This document shows, piece after piece, positions 11,896-22,655 of a DNA stretch of 64,000 nucleotides. The notes beneath the pieces were generated by a model. It ran no database searches and had not been told where the DNA came from. It saw only the letters and a program-made list of their open reading frames with translations. Source of the DNA: Charina bottae (lineage: Eukaryota > Chordata > Lepidosauria > Squamata > Charinaidae); NCBI GenBank assembly GCA_023362775.1, contig JALMGJ010000001.1:61469501-61533500 (forward strand), in the 5' to 3' direction. How positions within the stretch are numbered: position 1 is the stretch's first letter; every line of letters starts with the position of its first letter. The translations under genes were made by a program, and so were the position numbers.

Positions 11896-12524
11896 AACCA
11901 GGATCTATTGACCCACCACTAATCCTGGAAGTGAAATCCAGAGCAGCAACCATCTCCTGGCAGCCTCCTTCAAGGCCAAATGGCATTGTCACCCACTACA
12001 ACATCTACCAAAACAGCCAGATGCACATTACTATTCCAGGAGCTCTATCAAAATGTATTGTATCTTTCTTGCAACCTTATACAGTTTATCGATTTCAAGT
12101 AGAAGGCTGCACTTCCAAAGGGTGCTCTCTTTCCTCTGAGGCCCCACCTATACAGACCCTTCCAGATGCACCTGAAGACATCCCTGCTCCAAAACTATAC
12201 TCAGACACACCAACATCTGTGCTAGTATCATGGCAATCTCCTCTTCATCCAAATGGACTGGTTGAAAACTTTACAATAGAGAGGAGAGTGAAAGGAACAG
12301 AACAAGTATCCACAGTAGCCTCTTTGCCCTCCAATTGTTCCAAAAGTTATCTAGATCAAAGTACTGGTCTTAGCCCTTGGAAAAAATATGAATACAGAAT
12401 ATTGGCAAGCACTTTTCAAGGTGGCATTAACAGCAGTTCTTGGGTAGAAGTCATCACCAGGCCATCAAGACCTGCAAACATCCAGCCTCCTAAGGTGCAA
12501 GTATTAGATCCATATACTGCCCAG
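11896..12524 (+). CDS. USH2A: USH2A large exon (two fibronectin III repeats and the start of a third)
   Basis: 629 bp between TTGTAG (ending 11895) and the donor GTTTGT at 12525. It enters with 2 nt, completing a Lys codon with the previous exon, and ends in phase 0. It encodes one whole repeat (I-S-W-Q-P-P-S-R-P-N-G ... S-F-L-Q-P-Y-T-V-Y-R-F-Q-V-E-G-C), a second (V-S-W-Q-S-P-L-H-P-N-G ... Y-E-Y-R-I-L-A-S) and the opening of a third (Q-P-P-K-V-Q-V-L-D-P-Y-T-A-Q). The x-P-x-G turn after the tryptophan strand is typical of usherin repeats. N-glycosylation sites (N-F-T, N-C-S, N-S-S) fit an extracellular protein. The donor is GTTTGT rather than GTAAGT. Reading past it meets a stop at 12603-12605. 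Confidence 0.92.
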
Positions 12525-13048
12525 GTTTGTTCAATCTCATTTTTATTGTTTCCAGTCACTGGAATGATGAAAAGGGGCTCAGAATTCTGTCTGTCAGAAG
12601 GTTAACTCTCTGAAAACTGAACTGAATGAGACCAAATTGGGTATAGGGGAGAAGCTGGCAAAAAAAGGTTGAATTTGAAAATAAGCCACATCAGGCAAGG
12701 GGTTGTTCCAGGAAAAAAATTATCCCTGGGCATTCCTATGGGAGAGGCAGTCGGGCAGTGGCTTGTAATGTTGCTGATTGATTCATTCTCAAATCCCTCT
12801 TTCCTCCTGGTCATGTGCCCCAGAAAGAGCACACATAGACACAAACTAGATAAACTAGGTAAATCATGAGGGGAGAGCAGAAAAATGCACAGACATAAAG
12901 ATGCTACATGTTGCTTCATTACACATAACAAATTTACCAGTAAATTTGGTAAAGGGATTGGAAAGTATTCAAGAAATTATAGTCCACATGCTTTCCCTAC
13001 CTTATTTATTTCCTAATATTAATTAACTGGTGATTTCACATAGGCAAC
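12525..13048. other. Start of the 24-kb intron
   Basis: Unique-looking intronic sequence between the large exon and a hAT MITE. No gene or complete repeat recognised. Confidence 0.5.
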
Positions 13049-13056
13049 TTCTAGAG

Positions 13057-13416
13057 CAGAGCTTTCCAAACTGTGTGTCGCGACACAAAAGTGTGTCGCC
13101 ACACACAGCGTGGTGTGTCGCCACACCACCTGGAAGCGGCGGCGTGCGCGTGCACGGCAGCAGCGGCAGTGGCATCAGTGCTTCCGCGTTTTAGCGGAGG
13201 CTGCTGCTGCTGCCACCGCTGCTGCCGCCGTCCACACGCGGGCCACCGCACGCCCCCCGCGCCACCACCGTGCACGCGCGCGCCACTGCACGCCCCCCTG
13301 CGCTGCCACCATGCATGTGCACCCCCCCTGCGCCGCCGCCGTGCGCGTGCCACCGCCGCGCTGCTACTGCCACCGTCGCTGGTGTGTCGCCAGCGGCGGC
13401 ACTTTGGAAAGCCCTG
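13057..13416. mobile_element. hAT-type MITE with a GC-rich minisatellite core
   Basis: 360 bp with inverted ends: CAGAGCTTTCCAAA at the left, and at the right TTTGGAAAGCCCTG, whose complement is CAGGGCTTTCCAAA. It is flanked by a perfect 8-bp duplication TTCTAGAG (13049-13056 and 13417-13424). The interior is very GC- and CpG-rich (about 13130-13385), made of degenerate GCC/CAC/GTGCGC triplet-like units with TGTGTCGC copies near both ends. Open frames across it on both strands are low-complexity by-products, not genes. Confidence 0.88.
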
Positions 13417-13424
13417 TTCTAGAG

Positions 13425-13639
13425 ACTTCATTCTACAGTGAATGTAGCTGCCACGCACAGAGCTCTTTCCATTATATCACACCACAACTGACCTTCATCA
13501 ACTGTTCTGTGTCATGCTGCAGTCAAAAGCAGCCCAGATGGCCTTCTGGTTCTCACAGAAGTTCAGTCTGTACAAACTAATTGGTTACTACCTCCATTGA
13601 CTGTTCCCATTTGCAAGTTTCCTGTCATATCATTTTGAT
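13425..13639. other. Intronic sequence
   Basis: About 215 bp between the MITE and the L2 fragment. No feature recognised. Confidence 0.4.
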
Positions 13640-14025
13640 GGGTCTGAGATCGAAGTATGTCTCCTTGCATGTCAGAGGTTCACTGATGATATCTCACCCT
13701 GTACTGATAAGTGACCTCACCCAGCAGCTTCATGTAGATGTTAAAGAGCAAGGAAGAGAGAGAAATGAACCACATAAGAACAACTGCTAGGTCAACCTCT
13801 CCTTCCCCCACCATACTAACTGGAACTGTCTTCTTAGAAAGGAGTGGAACCACTGCTATATCATACTCCCCACATCCCCATGAACTCACAGGCAGTTTAT
13901 AAGGATGCCAGGATTGATGTATCGAAGGCAGCTGATATGCTTAAGAAGCTCACAAGGGGCTTACTTCCAACACCAGACCCAGGTGAAATTCATCCACCAG
14001 AGCAACCAATGTGGTTTTCATTTCA
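13640..14025 (-). mobile_element. L2-type LINE reverse transcriptase fragment (interrupted by BovB)
   Basis: On the minus strand, 13680-13790 encodes S-L-L-F-N-I-Y-M-K-L-L-G-E-V, the region just before the catalytic YADD of L2-type reverse transcriptases. The rest is decayed. The same motif recurs in the L2 copies near 46.1 and 56.9 kb. The element seems to continue beyond the BovB insertion, at 16650-16930. Confidence 0.6.
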
Positions 14026-14044
14026 TAACCATAGTTGTTGTTGT

Positions 14045-14293
14045 TCAGTCGTTTAGTCGTGTCCGACTCTTCGTGACCTCATGGACCATAGCACGCCAGG
14101 CCTTCCTGTCCTCCACTGTCTCTCGGAGTTTACTCAAATTCATGTTCATTACATCGGTGATGCTATCTAACCATCTCATCCTCTGCCGTCCCCTTCTCCT
14201 TTTGCCTTCAGTCTTTCCCAGCATCAGGGTCTTTTCCAGTGAGTCCTCTCTTTGCATTAGGTGGCCAAAGTATTTGAGCTTCAGCTTCAGCAT
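14045..14293 (-). pseudogene. BovB ORF2 C-terminal segment
   Basis: 82 codons carrying L-K-Y-F-G-H-L-M and L-E-K-T-L-M-L-G-K, then R-R-R-G-R-Q-R-M-R-W-L-D and the end T-K-S-R-T-R-L-N-D. This is the conserved C terminus of BovB-type ORF2 proteins. It follows the internal deletion and is in a different frame from the upstream segment. Confidence 0.85.
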
Positions 14294-14311
14294 CTGTACT
14301 CTGCATATAAG

Positions 14312-15541
14312 TTAAATAAGCAGGGTGATAATATACAGCCTTGTCACTCCTTTCCCAATTTTGAACCAGTCAGTTGTTCCATGTCCGGTTCTAACTGTTG
14401 CTTCTTGACCCACATACAGGTTTCTCGGGAGACAGGTAAGGTGGTCTGGTACTCCCATCTCTTTAAGACTTTGCCACAGTTTGTTGTGATCCACACAATC
14501 AAAGGCTTTAGCGTAGTCAATGAAGCAGAAGTAGATGTTTTTCTGGAACTCTCTTGCTTTTTCCATGATCCAGCGAATGTTGGCAATCTGATCTCTAGTT
14601 CCTCTGCCTCTTCGAAACCCAGCTTGCACTTCTGGTAGTTCTCGGTTCACATACTGCTGAAGCCTAGCTTGTAGGATTTTGAGCATAACCTTGCTAGAAT
14701 GTGAAATGAGCGCAATTGTACGGTAGTTTGAACATTCTTTGGCATTGACTTTCTTTGGAATTGGAACGTAAACTGACCTTTTCCAATCCTGTGGCCACTG
14801 TTGAGTTTTCCAAATTTGTTGGCATATTGAGTGCAGCACTTTAACAGCATCATCTTTTAGGATTTTAAATAGCTCAGCTGGGATACTGTCTTCTCCGCTA
14901 GCTTTGTTGTTAGTAATGCTTCCTAAGGCCCACTTGACTTCACTCTCTAGGATGTCCGGCTCAAGGTCAGTGACCACTCCATCGTACGTATCAGGGATAT
15001 TAAGATCTTTCTTGTATAGTTCTTCTGTGTATTCTTGCCACCTCTTCTTAATCTCTTCTGCTTCTGTTAGGTCCCTGCCTTTTTTGTCCTTTATCATGCC
15101 CATCTTTGCACAAAACGTTCCCTTGATATCTCCGATTTTCTTGAAGAGATCTCTAGTCTTCCCCATTCTATTGTTTTCCTCGATTTCTTTGCATTGTGCA
15201 TTTAAGAAGGCCTTCTTATCTCTCCTTGCTATTCTCTGGAAATCTGCATTCAGTTGTTTATATCTTTCCCTTTCTCCCTTGCCTTTTGCTTCCCTTCTTT
15301 CCTCAGCTATTTGTAAAGCCTCATCAGTCAGCCACTTTGCTTTCTTGCATTTCTTTTTCTTTGGGATGGTTTGAGTTGCTGCCTCCTGTACAATGTTACG
15401 AACCTCCATCCATAGTTCTTCAGGCACTCTGTCTACCAGATCTAATCCTTTAAATCTATTCCTCACCTCCACTGTATATTCATAAGGGATATGATTTAGG
15501 TCATACCTGATTGGTCTAATGGTTTTCTCTACGTTCTTCAA
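14312..15541 (-). pseudogene. BovB ORF2 reverse transcriptase, N-terminal and finger region
   Basis: 409-codon frame. It holds a lysine-rich linker, then reverse transcriptase motifs: A-S-G-E-D-S-I-P-A-E-L-F-K, Y-R-T-I-A-L-I-S-H-S-S-K-V, A-G-F-R-R-G-R-G-T-R-D-Q and the motif A region F-I-D-Y-A-K-A-F-D-C-V-D. It ends shortly after G-K-G-V, where the frame breaks and the catalytic YADD block has been deleted. No reverse transcriptase activity is expected. Confidence 0.88.
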
Positions 15542-15842
15542 TTTAAGCCTAAATTTTGCAATAAGAAACTCATGATCTGAGCCACAGTCAGCTCCAGGTC
15601 TTGTTTTTGCTGATTGTATAGAGCTTCTCCATCTTTGGCTGCAAAGTATATAATCAATCTGATTTCGGTATTGACCATCTGGTGATGTCCATGTGTAGAG
15701 TCGTCTCTTGTGTTGTTGGAAAAGAATGTTTGCTATGACCAGCGTGTTCTCTTGACAAAACTCTATTAGCCTTTGCCCTGCTTCATTTTGTACTCCGAGG
15801 CCGAACTTGCCTGTTATTCTGGTTATTTTTTTACTTCCTACT

Positions 15843-16538
15843 TTAGCATTCCAGTCCCCTATGATGAAAAGGACATCTTTTTTTTGGTGTTAGTTCTAGA
15901 AGGTGTTGTAGGTCTTCATAGAACCGGTCAACTTTAGCTTCTTCGGCATCAGTGGTTGGGGCATAGACTTGGATCACTGTGATGTTGAATGGTTTGCCTT
16001 GGATTCGAACTGAAAGCATTCTGTCGTTTTTGAGGTTGTACCCCAGTACTGCCTTTCCCACTCTTTTATTGACTATGAGAGCTACTCCATTTCTTCTAAG
16101 GGATTCTTGCCCACAGTAGTATATATAATGGTCTCCTGAATTAAATTCGACCATTCCTGTCCATTTTAGTTCGCTGATTCCCAAGATGTCGATGTTCAAT
16201 CTTGTCATCTCATGTTTGACCACATCCAGCTTACCTTGATTCATAGATCTTACATTCCAGGTTCCTATGCAATATTGTTCTTTACAGCATCGGACTTTCC
16301 TTCCACTTCCAGACACATCCACAACTGAGCGTCCTTTCGGCTTTGGCCCAGCCATTTCACTCTTTCTGGAGCTACTCAGAATTGCCCTCCGCTCTTCCCC
16401 AGTAGCATTTTGGACACCTTCCAACCTGAGGGGCTCATCTTCCGGCGTCATATCTTTTAGCCTTTTGATACTGTCCATGGGTTTTCTTGGCAAGGATACT
16501 GGAGTGGTTTGCCATTCCCTCCTCCAGTTTTGGACCAC
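15843..16538 (-). pseudogene. BovB ORF2 endonuclease domain
   Basis: 231-codon frame with the signature of RTE-type apurinic endonucleases: G-T-W-N-V-R-S-M near residue 90, the catalytic glutamate in I-S-E-L-K-W, and V-I-Q-V-Y-A-P-T-T-D-A further on. The frame breaks within a T run around 15880-15888, separating it from the reverse transcriptase frame at 14312-15541. This domain nicks the target for target-primed reverse transcription. Confidence 0.85.
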
Positions 16539-16649
16539 GTTTTGTCAGAACTCTCTGTCATGACCTGTTCTTCTTGACCTGACTTCATTGAGTTATGCAA
16601 GCCCCTTTGCCATGACAAGGCAGTGATCCATGAAGGGGTAACCATAGTT

Positions 16650-16930
16650 AACCCTGACTAAAAGGAATCAAGATAATCCATTTCATCTAGGGTATTCTTC
16701 AGTAGCAACCCCACTACTTTTTCAACAACTTTCCCTACACTAGGTGGTTTGTATCCAAAATGGCCAGATCCAGGGAAGACTTATTCGGGAGGGGATGCAC
16801 TTCCTCCTTCCATAGAGTGGCACCTCCTAGATGATACTGTTCATATTCCCTGGTGCTTCCCAAAGGAGTTAGGCAGGGCATGGAGCCAGCTTGCAAATGA
16901 CCATTCTGCCAATGGAGTAAGATTGGAGAA
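16650..16930 (-). repeat. Probable continuation of the L2-type element split by BovB
   Basis: Sequence right of the BovB resumes with AATCAAGATAATCCATTTCAT and ends near 16930. The wording resembles the N-terminal coding part of squamate L2-type elements, and it would join the 13640-14025 fragment once BovB and one duplication copy are removed. Moderate to low certainty. Confidence 0.4.
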
Positions 16931-19121
16931 GTATTGATGCTACATTATTGCCATGTTGCAGGTTCTAACAGAGCTGTTACCAATGTTCAGTCATGTTTAA
17001 TTCTAGTCTTCCTTCTCCAGCAGCCACGGCATCATCTCTTTTGTTTCATTGTTCAATCAACCATTTCTTTATGCTAAATATTTTAGTTTTGTTTGAATTA
17101 AAATCAACACTGTGACTTGAATAAAGCCTCTGAATTGAAAAAGTGTGTGTGTGTGTGTACACTCACAGAGAGACACACACATATACTGTATATGGAGCTT
17201 CTCTTTCATCTGGTAATTAGCACTGGCCCTTCTGCATGTTGTAGTTTTGGCTACATATTTCAGTACTGATTTATTGATTTATAGATTGCTGTTCCTTTTC
17301 ATCCTTGGAGTGTAGGCACTGACAGAAGAATGCAAAATAATATTAAATAATTACAATCCAATTAAATATACATAAATAACCACTGTATCACAATAAATCA
17401 ACTCAAAAGGCTTGGCTGAAGAGGAAGCTTGTGATTCCTTTCCTAACAATGGAGGCTAAGGCTCCAGGAGAGCTTCAGCTATTGAGCAGTTTAAAAGTTT
17501 TCATAAATAAAAAAATAAAAATAAATAAGCCAAATTCCAGAAGGCTTCTATTCTATACCTGGGAGCGATGCAGAAAACAGTCTTCTTCCATGCAGTCCAA
17601 AAATCAGGCTTTGAAATTGGGGGATATCTTTAACAGCACCTTTTCTGGGAACATTAGTTCTTGGATTGGATAGTGCTGAGAGAGGTGGTACCTCAAATTT
17701 TTCTAGTACTTAAAACTTTCAGTTTTCTGTTTCTCCAGTTTTAAGTTGACATTAAATTCAGGGTATCTTGAGAGAGAGAATGCCCACTAGATTTTATTAG
17801 TTTGGACATCATGGCCCTTGCTAGATTTTGACTCATCACCCTCTTGTAACTTTTTCCTCATCAGCTCACTTGTTCTACAGCAAGGTCTCCTTAAATTCAA
17901 CAATTTAAGAGCAATGGCTCTTCCCATTGTTTTAATTGTTAGAAGTTAATCTCAAAATACTATAAATTTAGTATATTTCTCTATTTTTAACATTTTAATA
18001 TATTTGACAGTATCTTAGATATCTGTGTTGTACTGGTAAAATGCTTCCAGCTTCTTTCTCATATGAAATATTTTAAATAGTACTGTGGAAATATTTAATT
18101 TTAACCAGGAGGCAAGAGAAAATAAATTATATAGATGCTAAATATAGCTTTTGTTTTAATTTCTGATAAAACTAAAATCAATGAATACATTGACTAAGGA
18201 AACAGTTTTAGAGGACTGCCTAGGAAATTTTCAATTATTCACATCTTTCATTTGGGAATGAACTCTAGAGGACAGGATAACTACTATTGTTTTGGCTTAC
18301 ATACAAACTTCATTCAGGGGAAATTAGTGTAACTAAACAAGAGGGATTTTTGTAGCTTAGAAGCCTCTTTTGTGTAAATACACACATGCTTCCATGGATT
18401 CAGTCTTGTACTAGTGCCAAAAAACATTGGTACAGTAACTTGCTCACTAGAGCACAAAACAAAGGACGTTTGCGTAAGGATAGAGATTATCCACTACAAT
18501 CATTGACACTGTTATTGCTAAAATTGTTGTTGCTGTTATTAGTAGATTTATTCCATGTGTATTTCTGTGTGTGTGAAAGAGAGTGTGTATACACTCAGTG
18601 CTCATAAAGCATTGGAAAATATGAACAGAATCAAGCTAAAAAATGGAACTGTAGTTTGACATCTTAGTAAGCAATAATAGTTTTAAATGAGGAAACTGAT
18701 GCAAATGCCTTGAAACATCCTCTTCCCTCTAAATGAGATCAACTAAAGTTATGCTGCAATAGTAAATACTGTTTCATTATTATATCAGAATTCATTGTCA
18801 TACATATAAGGAATACTTTACGTGGAGCTGGATGGAACTCTTGATGTGTATATTTCTGTGTGTATATAAAGCATTTGGTTAGTGGTCTGTAGTTTGGACC
18901 TGGAGTGGGCAAGTGTGCTTTGGATTCAATGTGGGCACCATCTCTTATTCTCAGCTTCTTGTTAAAGAAGCCACAGCTTTCCTTGGGCTTGCATGGTAGC
19001 CAAGTGGGCTTAGGATAATATGTGTTTGAATTCAGAAAGCATTAAAGAGGCAGCAACAAGATGCAACACATATCACTACCCTGTCACCATCTCTGTTGTA
19101 GAGGGAAAGTACTCAGCTTTG
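16931..19121. other. Intronic sequence with small simple repeats
   Basis: AT-rich intron with a (GT)n run and CA-rich stretch (about 17142-17185), an A-rich patch (17498-17525) and another GT-rich patch near 18560-18592. No exon, RNA gene or complete element recognised. Confidence 0.45.
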
Positions 19122-19423
19122 TACAGCTAGGTCGTGATTAATGCGAGTTCAAATAATGCAATATTCAATTTAGAGCAAATTATAAATTGATACCAAGACA
19201 TGTTTAATGCAACTCAAAATTCAGTTAATGCAAGGCTTGTGCAGTTGAGGCTAGTGCATGCACAGTTGTGGCTGTGGTTTTAGATGCTGCTAATCTTCAT
19301 GTGTGCAAAATGGAGAAAAGGAAGATTCCACCAAAGGAAAACAGTACAAGCTCAAAAAAGAAGAGGGTCGTTATTACATTAGAGCAAAAATTTGATGTAA
19401 TTGAATGACATGAACATGGTCAT

Positions 19424-20742
19424 GTTGTTGTTTATTCGTTCAGTCGCTTCCGACTCTTCGTGACTTCATGGACCAGCCCACGCCAGAGCTTCCTGTCGGC
19501 CGTCACCATCCCCAGCTCACCCATGGTTGAGTCCGTCACCTCCAGAATATCATCCATCCATCTTGCCCTTGGTCGGCCCCTCTTCCTTTTGCCTTCCACT
19601 TTCCCTAGCATCAGCTTCTTCTCCAGGGTATCCTGTCTTCTCATTATGTGGCCAAAGTACTTCAGTTTTCCCTTTAATATCATTCCCTCAAGTGAGCAGT
19701 CTGGCTTGATTTCCTGGAGTATGGACTGGTTTGATCTTCTTGCAGTCCAAGGCACTCTCAGAATTTTCCTCCAACACCACAGTTCAAAAGCATCTATCTT
19801 CCTTCGCTCAGCCTTCCTTATGGTCCAGCTCTCGCAGCCATAGGTTACTACAGGGAATACCATTGCTTTAACTATGCGGACCTTTGTTGTCAGTGTGATG
19901 TCTCTGCTCTTAACTATTTTATCAAGATTTGCCATTGCTCTCCTCCCAAGAAGTAGACATCTTCTGATTTCCTGGCTGCAGTCAGCATCTGCAGTAATCT
20001 TTGCGCCTAGAAATACAAAGTCTGTCACTGCCTCCACTTTTTCTCCCTCTATTTGCCAGTTATCAATCAAGCTGGTTGCCATAATCTTGGTTTTTTTGAG
20101 GTTTAACTGCAACCCAGCTTTTGCACTTTCTTCTTTCACCTTTGTCATAAGGCTCCTCAACTCCTCCTCACTTTCAGCCATCAAAGTGGTATCATCTGCA
20201 TATCTGAGATTGTTAATGTTTCTTCCAGCGATTTTAACTCCAGCCTTGGATTCCTCAAGCCCAGCACGTCGCATGATGTGTTCTGCGTACAGGTTGAATA
20301 GGTAGGGTGAGAGTATACAACCCTGCCGTACTCCTTTCCCAATCTTAAACCAGTCCGTTGTTCCGTGCTCTGTTCTTACCGTTGCTACTTGGTCGTTATA
20401 CAGATTCCTCAGGAGGCAGACAAGATGACTTGGTATCCCCATACCACCAAGAATTTGCCACAATTTGTTATGATCCACACAAAGGCTTTAGAATAGTCAA
20501 TGAAACAAAAATAGATGTTTTTCTGAAACTCCCTGGCTTTCTCCATTATCCAGCGGATATTGGCAATTTGGTCTCTAGTTCCTCTGCCTTTTCTAAACCC
20601 AGCTTGTACATCTGGCAATTCTCGCTCCATGAATTGCTGGAGTCTACCTTGCAAGATCTTAAGCATTACCTTACTGGCATGTGAAATAAGTGCCACTGTT
20701 CATAGTTTGAACATTCTTTAGTGCTTCCCTTTTTTGGTATGG
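19424..20742 (-). mobile_element. 5'-truncated BovB (RTE) LINE nested in the Tigger-like element
   Basis: Minus-strand element with a GTTGTTGTTTATTCGTTCAG-type 3' tail at the left. Both sides carry the 12-bp duplication GAACATGGTCAT (19412-19423 and 20743-20754), which lies inside the Tigger-like sequence, so this is the later insertion. It covers the part of ORF2 missing from the BovB at 14037, from the finger motifs to the C terminus. It is 5' truncated, lacking the endonuclease. Confidence 0.92.
19432..20478 (-). pseudogene. BovB ORF2, reverse transcriptase core and C terminus
   Basis: 348-codon open frame. It contains G-V-R-Q-G-C-I-L-S-P, the catalytic N-L-R-Y-A-D-D-T-T-L-M-A, L-N-L-K-K-T-K-I-M, F-L-G-A-K-I, Y-G-C-E-S-W-T-I and F-E-L-W-C-W-R. 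The conserved C-terminal block Y-F-G-H-I-M-R-R follows. The upstream finger region (20409-20696) is in another frame because of a small deletion near 20480. The long open frame suggests a fairly recent copy, but without a 5' half it is not functional. Confidence 0.9.
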
Positions 20743-21107
20743 GAACATGGTCATAGCAACACTAAAATAGGATGAGATGTTGGAATGCCTGAATCTACAG
20801 TAGACAATATTATAAAACACACGGGAAATAAAAAGGTAAAGTTGCACCAGCTCTACAAGGAATAGAAGTGTTACAATGATAGAAATAGAGCATCTTTTAA
20901 CTGTATGGATTGAGGACTGCAGTCAATATTAATATTTCATTAATATACACATAAAAATTTATGTTTAAAAATTTTCATTGCCTGTTTCCATCAAGGTGGA
21001 ACCAATTGCCATATTTTCCGTAGAAATACCATTTTGAATAATGCAAATTCAAATAATGCGACCATTTTGTGGGATTCGTTATCTGCACTAATCAAGACGT
21101 AGCTGTA

Positions 21108-22651
21108 CTTATCACCACAAATCAGTTCACTGCAGGATGAAGGCCTCTTCATTTAAGGTTATGGATCATAATCTACCATGCTGGTCCAGTGCAGGTTGAT
21201 GTTTTTTGACTTCCCAGTCTGGAGCAGAGAGGCAGTGACTGCTTTAATTGTATTATAATGGTTGTTAGTGGCCTCAGTTTCCCACTTCAAATTGTCTCAT
21301 ATTTTCTACCTATGGCATGATATTCAAACACAGCAGACACTTGTACCAATGTGAGTCTTATTTTTAGGAAATCCTTTATGCAAAATAAACGGATTAGGGC
21401 TGCCTCAAGACTTCATCATCACTTGAATGGTTCCATAGAAAGGAAGTTTCATGAGTGAAATTTTGCTAAACAGAATCTAAGGCCAAAATTCAACTATATG
21501 AAAACATGTTTTTTCCCCCTATACTTGGCTTTCCCTCCTGAATGAGGGAGATCTAGTGGTTGATTTAGAAGACAGTTTGCAAGTGGTTTTAAATGGTTTA
21601 TTAAAACTCCTTAAAATACAAGGAATGCTTCTCTTTCACAATTAGCAGTGATCAAGTCTGGGTTTTGTTCTTGTCCATGGGATCATGGCCATATGCTCAA
21701 GGCTTTTGGCCAGTTATACCTGCTTATGGTCTAACAGGTCAACAGAAATAAAGTCTACATAATGAAATGGAAAGGAAGAGACTGCATAGTTAGATGAACA
21801 CAGAGAAAAACAGGGTAGAAAATAAAAGAAAAATATCCTCTTTTACCTGCTTATAAACTTGTTAACATTATAGAAGATAAGGCCCAATTTATCCCTTAAC
21901 ATTTATGCGAGAAAATGGCTTCAGTTTTAATAGAGTGGAAAGCTACAGGGGAGAGTGCAAATAGTTTGCAGAGCTCTAGTTTACAGAACTGCAAAAGCTT
22001 TATGACTAAAATAAATGGGTCAGTTCTCTTATGCCACATGCTTGTCATGTTAATATCATCAATAAGAGGTCTTATAGGCAAAAGATAAATAAGCAGTTGC
22101 TTTAGGGGCAGGTCAATAAGTGTTTAAAGTAGCCTCATATTCTTGTAAGAATAGTTGGGAAGATTACTCTTATATGAAATTAAGGACATAAATTAATAGA
22201 AGTTTGTGATTGTCAAAGCAACCAGTCCCTAAACCTTGAGTACAAATATTTACTTGAACTGGAATAGGATTTATTATAAAGAGCAACGTAGTTTTGTTCT
22301 TTATGTAGTCATAAAATCAATATGAATGATTTGATGATGTGTAGAATTCACACAACATAGTACAATTGCACCTGCAGTCTACAAGTTTCTTTGGTTGAGG
22401 CTGAGCTTTTGACAGTTTGAAAAGAGCTGAACCCTTCAGGCCATTGTGTTTTTGTAAGCATCTCACCGACCTACAATGTGCAGGTAGAACAGGAGAGGCT
22501 TGTTGCATTTGCCAGCTCCTTTTACAATTTCCAATGTTTCCCGTATATTGCATGTCTTACAATGCATTGGTAACATGTCTTGGGGCTGGGACAGAGAGAG
22601 TGCAGGATTATTCCTTGTACAAAGTTTCTGGTATGAAATGACTTTTGAGAG
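21108..22651. other. Intronic sequence
   Basis: AT-rich intron between the Tigger-like element and the retrovirus. No exon, RNA gene or repeat was recognised. Confidence 0.45.
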
Positions 22652-22655
22652 ATAG

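Larger units (their letters stand above)
14037..16638 (-). mobile_element. BovB (RTE) LINE with internal deletion and 11-bp target duplication
   Basis: Minus-strand non-LTR retrotransposon. The 3' end is at the left, with a GTTGTTGTTGTTCAG-type tail on the + strand; the 5' end is at the right. Both sides carry TAACCATAGTT (14026-14036 and 16639-16649), so both borders are defined. From 5' to 3' it holds an apurinic-like endonuclease, the first part of the reverse transcriptase and the C-terminal domain, in several frames. Compared with the copy at 19424, about 600 bp of the reverse transcriptase core are missing at about 14292-14312, including the YADD catalytic site. It is therefore dead as an autonomous element. 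Confidence 0.92.
19124..21105 (+). mobile_element. Tc1/mariner superfamily (Tigger/pogo-like) element, split by a BovB
   Basis: The left end CAGCTAGGTCGTGATTAATG and right end (complement CAGCTACGTCTTGATTAGTG) are imperfect inverted repeats. TA lies on both sides (19122-19123 and 21106-21107), the standard mariner target duplication. Inside, the + strand from 19313 reads M-E-K-R-K-I, a lysine-rich stretch, then L-E-Q-K-F-D-V-I-E. This is like the CENP-B/Tigger-type N-terminal helix-turn-helix, and it soon meets a TGA stop. Without the BovB at 19424-20742 the element is only about 660 bp, so most of the transposase gene is lost. It is a decayed, non-autonomous copy. Confidence 0.8.

Noticed and set aside
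12525..12605. Extension of the large USH2A exon to the stop at 12605
   Set aside because: Phase and peptide join perfectly from 12524 to the exon at 36793, with GT at 12525; the extension has no usherin-like sequence.
13073..13580. Long frames on both strands through the GC-rich block
   Set aside because: Arg/Ala/His/Pro-rich low-complexity translation of a minisatellite inside a hAT MITE.
14904..15374. 156-codon + strand frame opposite BovB
   Set aside because: Shadow of the BovB reverse transcriptase frame on the other strand.
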